A stretch of DNA of 64,000 nt, taken from the NCBI GenBank assembly GCA_900466945.1, contig UBNV01000007.1, positions 62,001 through 126,000 on the forward strand, in the 5' to 3' direction. Of this stretch, positions 63,901 through 64,000 are shown piece by piece. Below the pieces are notes generated by a model. It made no database searches. It worked only from the letters and a program-made list of their open reading frames with translations, and had not been told where the DNA came from. Within the stretch, counting starts at the first letter, position 1; each line of letters opens with the position of its first letter. This stretch comes from Hyphomicrobiales bacterium. Lineage in GTDB: Bacteria; Pseudomonadota; Alphaproteobacteria; Rhizobiales; Rhizobiaceae. The position numbers were made by a program, and so were the translations under genes.

Positions 63901-64000
63901 TATGGCACCCTTGTAAAGACCCTGGGGGTCAAGCGCGACCCGCGCCGGCTGCCGCTGACGGGCATCCAGTTCAACCTCGAACGCATCGCAGCGAACGCGG
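57967..64000 (+). CDS. Hybrid PKS-NRPS: KS-AT-ACP-aminotransferase-C (3' end outside window)
   Basis: The frame is open to the window end (2,011 residues seen). Ketosynthase, residues 24-455: Cys201 (SACSTS), His337 (ECHGTATPLGDP) and His377 (GSIGHLDAAAG) complete the triad. Acyltransferase, about 550-860: FPGQGAQYVGMG, Ser647 (GHSVGEFV) and HAFH at 743, the malonyl-CoA type. ACP Ser984 (GFDSL). An Ala/Pro-rich linker (1040-1180) precedes a class III PLP aminotransferase, 1210-1620, with Lys1461 (TYGKVVGGGMPIG). A condensation domain from about 1655 has HHIVCDGWS at 1788. No ketoreductase is present, so the beta-keto is aminated. Same order as the iturin/mycosubtilin type, but primed by an amino-acid adenylation protein. 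Confidence 0.95.
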   Translation, partial: MNVDTRPNGLNPETDATGDPDLPGGIAIVGMSGRFPDAPDIAALWDLVKRGGNAFRIFATDELEDGFTDEERSSPEFVACRPHLADVDRFDAEFFGMFAREAALTDPQHRVFLEICWEALEGAGYDPYKSPGLVGVFAGCSMPTYLLNNVLADRAAVEEVTSNYQIGCYNQLIGSLGDALATRIAYKFNLRGPAFTLQSACSTSLLAVSQACQNLLTYSCDMALAGGVSITIPQKRGYIYQEGGMVSRDGICRPFDADASGTVFGSGAGVVLLKRLEDAVEDGDLIYATIRGYAVNNDGSDKIGFTAPSAEGQADAISAAIAHAGIDPATIGYIECHGTATPLGDPIEFSGLKEAFNGAHDQKETCALGSLKGSIGHLDAAAGVAGLIKATLALHHRKIPAMPNYEKPNPRIDLGNTRFYIPRQTTDWFSGSTPRRAGVSAFGVGGTNIHVVLEEAPKRADTREQLSGPMILPLSARSEPALSEMRKNLADRLEKKGDISLQAVAATLQQGRHAFKTRTAISAATVDEAIMALRRDGLVTATAEDQPPPIVFMFPGQGAQYVGMGAALYDGEPEFARWIDRGTELLKMRFGIDLKEYICHAGAVSSAMAAEQRETRIAQPCLYLVEYALAQLWMSRGLRPTAMIGHSVGEFVAATLANVISFEDALTLVATRGQLMQDQSPGAMLSVRAAPETLREHLMGHAEIAAINAPKLCVASGPLEDIEALCFRLEKAGIAFSRLHTSHAFHSAMMEPCIDALRDVASKVTYGRATIPYISCVTGDWQTDALGSSPDYWSRHCREPVRFSDGLVTLCKDQSPILLEVGPGRTLSVFAAQTIGRDQLPAIVQSLPEHDNASAARHFVADAHGRLWMAGSDLPWPGLPNETRKTVSLPTYPFQRQRHWIDAPPSVRRAHAAQPAQQTEPESIKSEPFARDEVETMNAISTITVADRTPELETALITLLSEMSGEPIDSGNVNDSFLELGFDSLFIGQFAQKIDKQYRVKISFRELLGNIPSIAALAKYLDQALPPEPAKVEVAFSPAPAAAVQPVAAQTAAAPKAPQISAPLPAPLPGIAGGIQTVQHGNIPASTGLEALLQSQLSLTQNLFAQQFQLLQGAALAPAAVVATAPPALVPPIVAPVTVAAPQATVTPPTFQDSGPAEEIGGERYRHYQQGGSKAKTDITPEKENFINDLVLAYSNRNKRSKEYTQTHRARLADPRTASGFRAEWKEMIFPVVCDRSKGARIWDIDGHEYIDLVNGFGQTAFGHAPDFVVDAMKIQMDDGFAIGPQTPLAGEVAELFGAMTGHERVTFCNTGSEAVMAAMRLARAVTGRDRIVVFANDYHGQFDEVLVKGRAKAKDPIALPIAAGIPSGSVGNMVVLPYGAPESLDWIRANAEDLAAVIIEPIQSRHPELRPRDFVAELRKIADTSGCALVFDEVVTGFRVDPGGVQAIWGIKGDMATYGKVVGGGMPIGVLAGSSRFMDALDGGHWNYGDDSVPNVVPTFFAGTFVRHPVVLAAARAVLHHIKGEGSALYDRVARRTEALVDEINSELAKRGVPPCLRGYKSWFVTDFSSQDPLGGLLYPYLRMNGIHIQDGYPCFLTTAHTEEDFKTIARAFRDAIDALQVVGIFAPKVESELTGPAPAPDRGPKPTLHQAVRAESAALTEAQSEIWLAAQAGDEASCSFNESLSLELNGSLDRKAFLAAIDAVIARHDALHIRFDRNGERFRFISDFKLPVDAVDLTGEADAKAALDDLIETDAKTPFDLVEGPLARAYLVALAPDRHVLVFTAHHIVCDGWSLNVIINELAAIYSATLKAEPLSLEPAMSFADYADNHAPSADVSTTTSQFWHEQFRELPELPDMPFDRPYPDRRSYAGGTCTVIVPPEITTAVRKRGARTGATMFSTMLAALQVMLARLSGQNDVVIAVPSAGQSLLDERILVGHCVNLLPIRQTVELAKPFEDHLKTTQQLVLKAFEHQDYTYGTLVKTLGVKRDPRRLPLTGIQFNLERIAANA

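Noticed and set aside
1-64000. CRISPR arrays, tRNA/rRNA genes, insertion sequences or prophage genes
   Set aside because: No regularly spaced repeats, cloverleaf-like sequences, transposase or integrase motifs were seen on either strand.

Overview
The window is a high-GC, gene-dense chromosomal or megaplasmid segment that looks alphaproteobacterial and most like Rhizobiales (Rhizobium/Agrobacterium/Shinella-type). The grounds are the ExoF/ExoP/ExoY-style exopolysaccharide proteins, abundant ABC uptake systems with catabolic operons, twin-arginine-type signals on Liv binding proteins, and frequent GGAGG ribosome sites with some TTG/GTG starts. No tRNA, rRNA, CRISPR array, insertion sequence or phage gene was seen.

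Region 1 (1-3.2 kb) holds the end of an FAD-linked oxidase, a flavodoxin-fold quinone reductase, an LtrA-like membrane protein and a RidA protein. Region 2 (3.2-16.0 kb) looks like a carbon-source module. A leftward operon carries an EamA exporter, an oligopeptide-type ABC transporter, a DapA-family aldolase and a truncated LacI regulator. Divergent from it are a three-Asp-box sialidase-fold protein, a PdxA2-like dehydrogenase and an iron alcohol dehydrogenase, facing a DUF1537 kinase and a GntR/FCD regulator. DUF1537 plus PdxA2 is the known signature of four-carbon acid-sugar breakdown. A cytosolic gamma-glutamyltransferase-family gene follows (16.5-18.1 kb).

Region 3 (18.1-32.8 kb) is aromatic catabolism. 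A LysR gene is divergent from a nine-gene run: hydroxyquinol 1,2-dioxygenase, maleylacetate reductase, a complete Liv-type ABC importer, a TfdB-like flavin monooxygenase and a second hydroxyquinol dioxygenase. The inferred route is import, hydroxylation to hydroxyquinol, intradiol cleavage to maleylacetate and reduction to 3-oxoadipate. Facing it is a second unit with a paralogous LysR, a PcpA/LinE/MhqO-type extradiol dioxygenase, an MhqD-like hydrolase and a second Liv binding protein that has no transporter of its own. Two nearly identical 15-bp palindromes overlap the start codons of the two LysR genes.

Region 4 (33.0-55.4 kb) is a polysaccharide locus: two flippases, a Wzy-like polymerase, an ExoY-like initiating transferase, ExoF-like and ExoP-like export proteins, six glycosyltransferase genes (one a GT4-GT2 fusion with a free-standing paralogue of its GT2 half), a TIGR04325-type methyltransferase, a secreted glycosidase-like protein, a LuxR-type regulator with a receiver lacking phosphorylation residues, and a Crp-family regulator.

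Region 5 (56.0-64.0 kb, running off the end) opens a hybrid NRPS/PKS cluster: a stand-alone adenylation-carrier protein coupled by an ATGA overlap to a giant enzyme with KS-AT-ACP-aminotransferase-condensation domains. The order predicts an amino acid extended with malonate and then aminated at the beta position. This is the most likely place in the window for an undescribed product.
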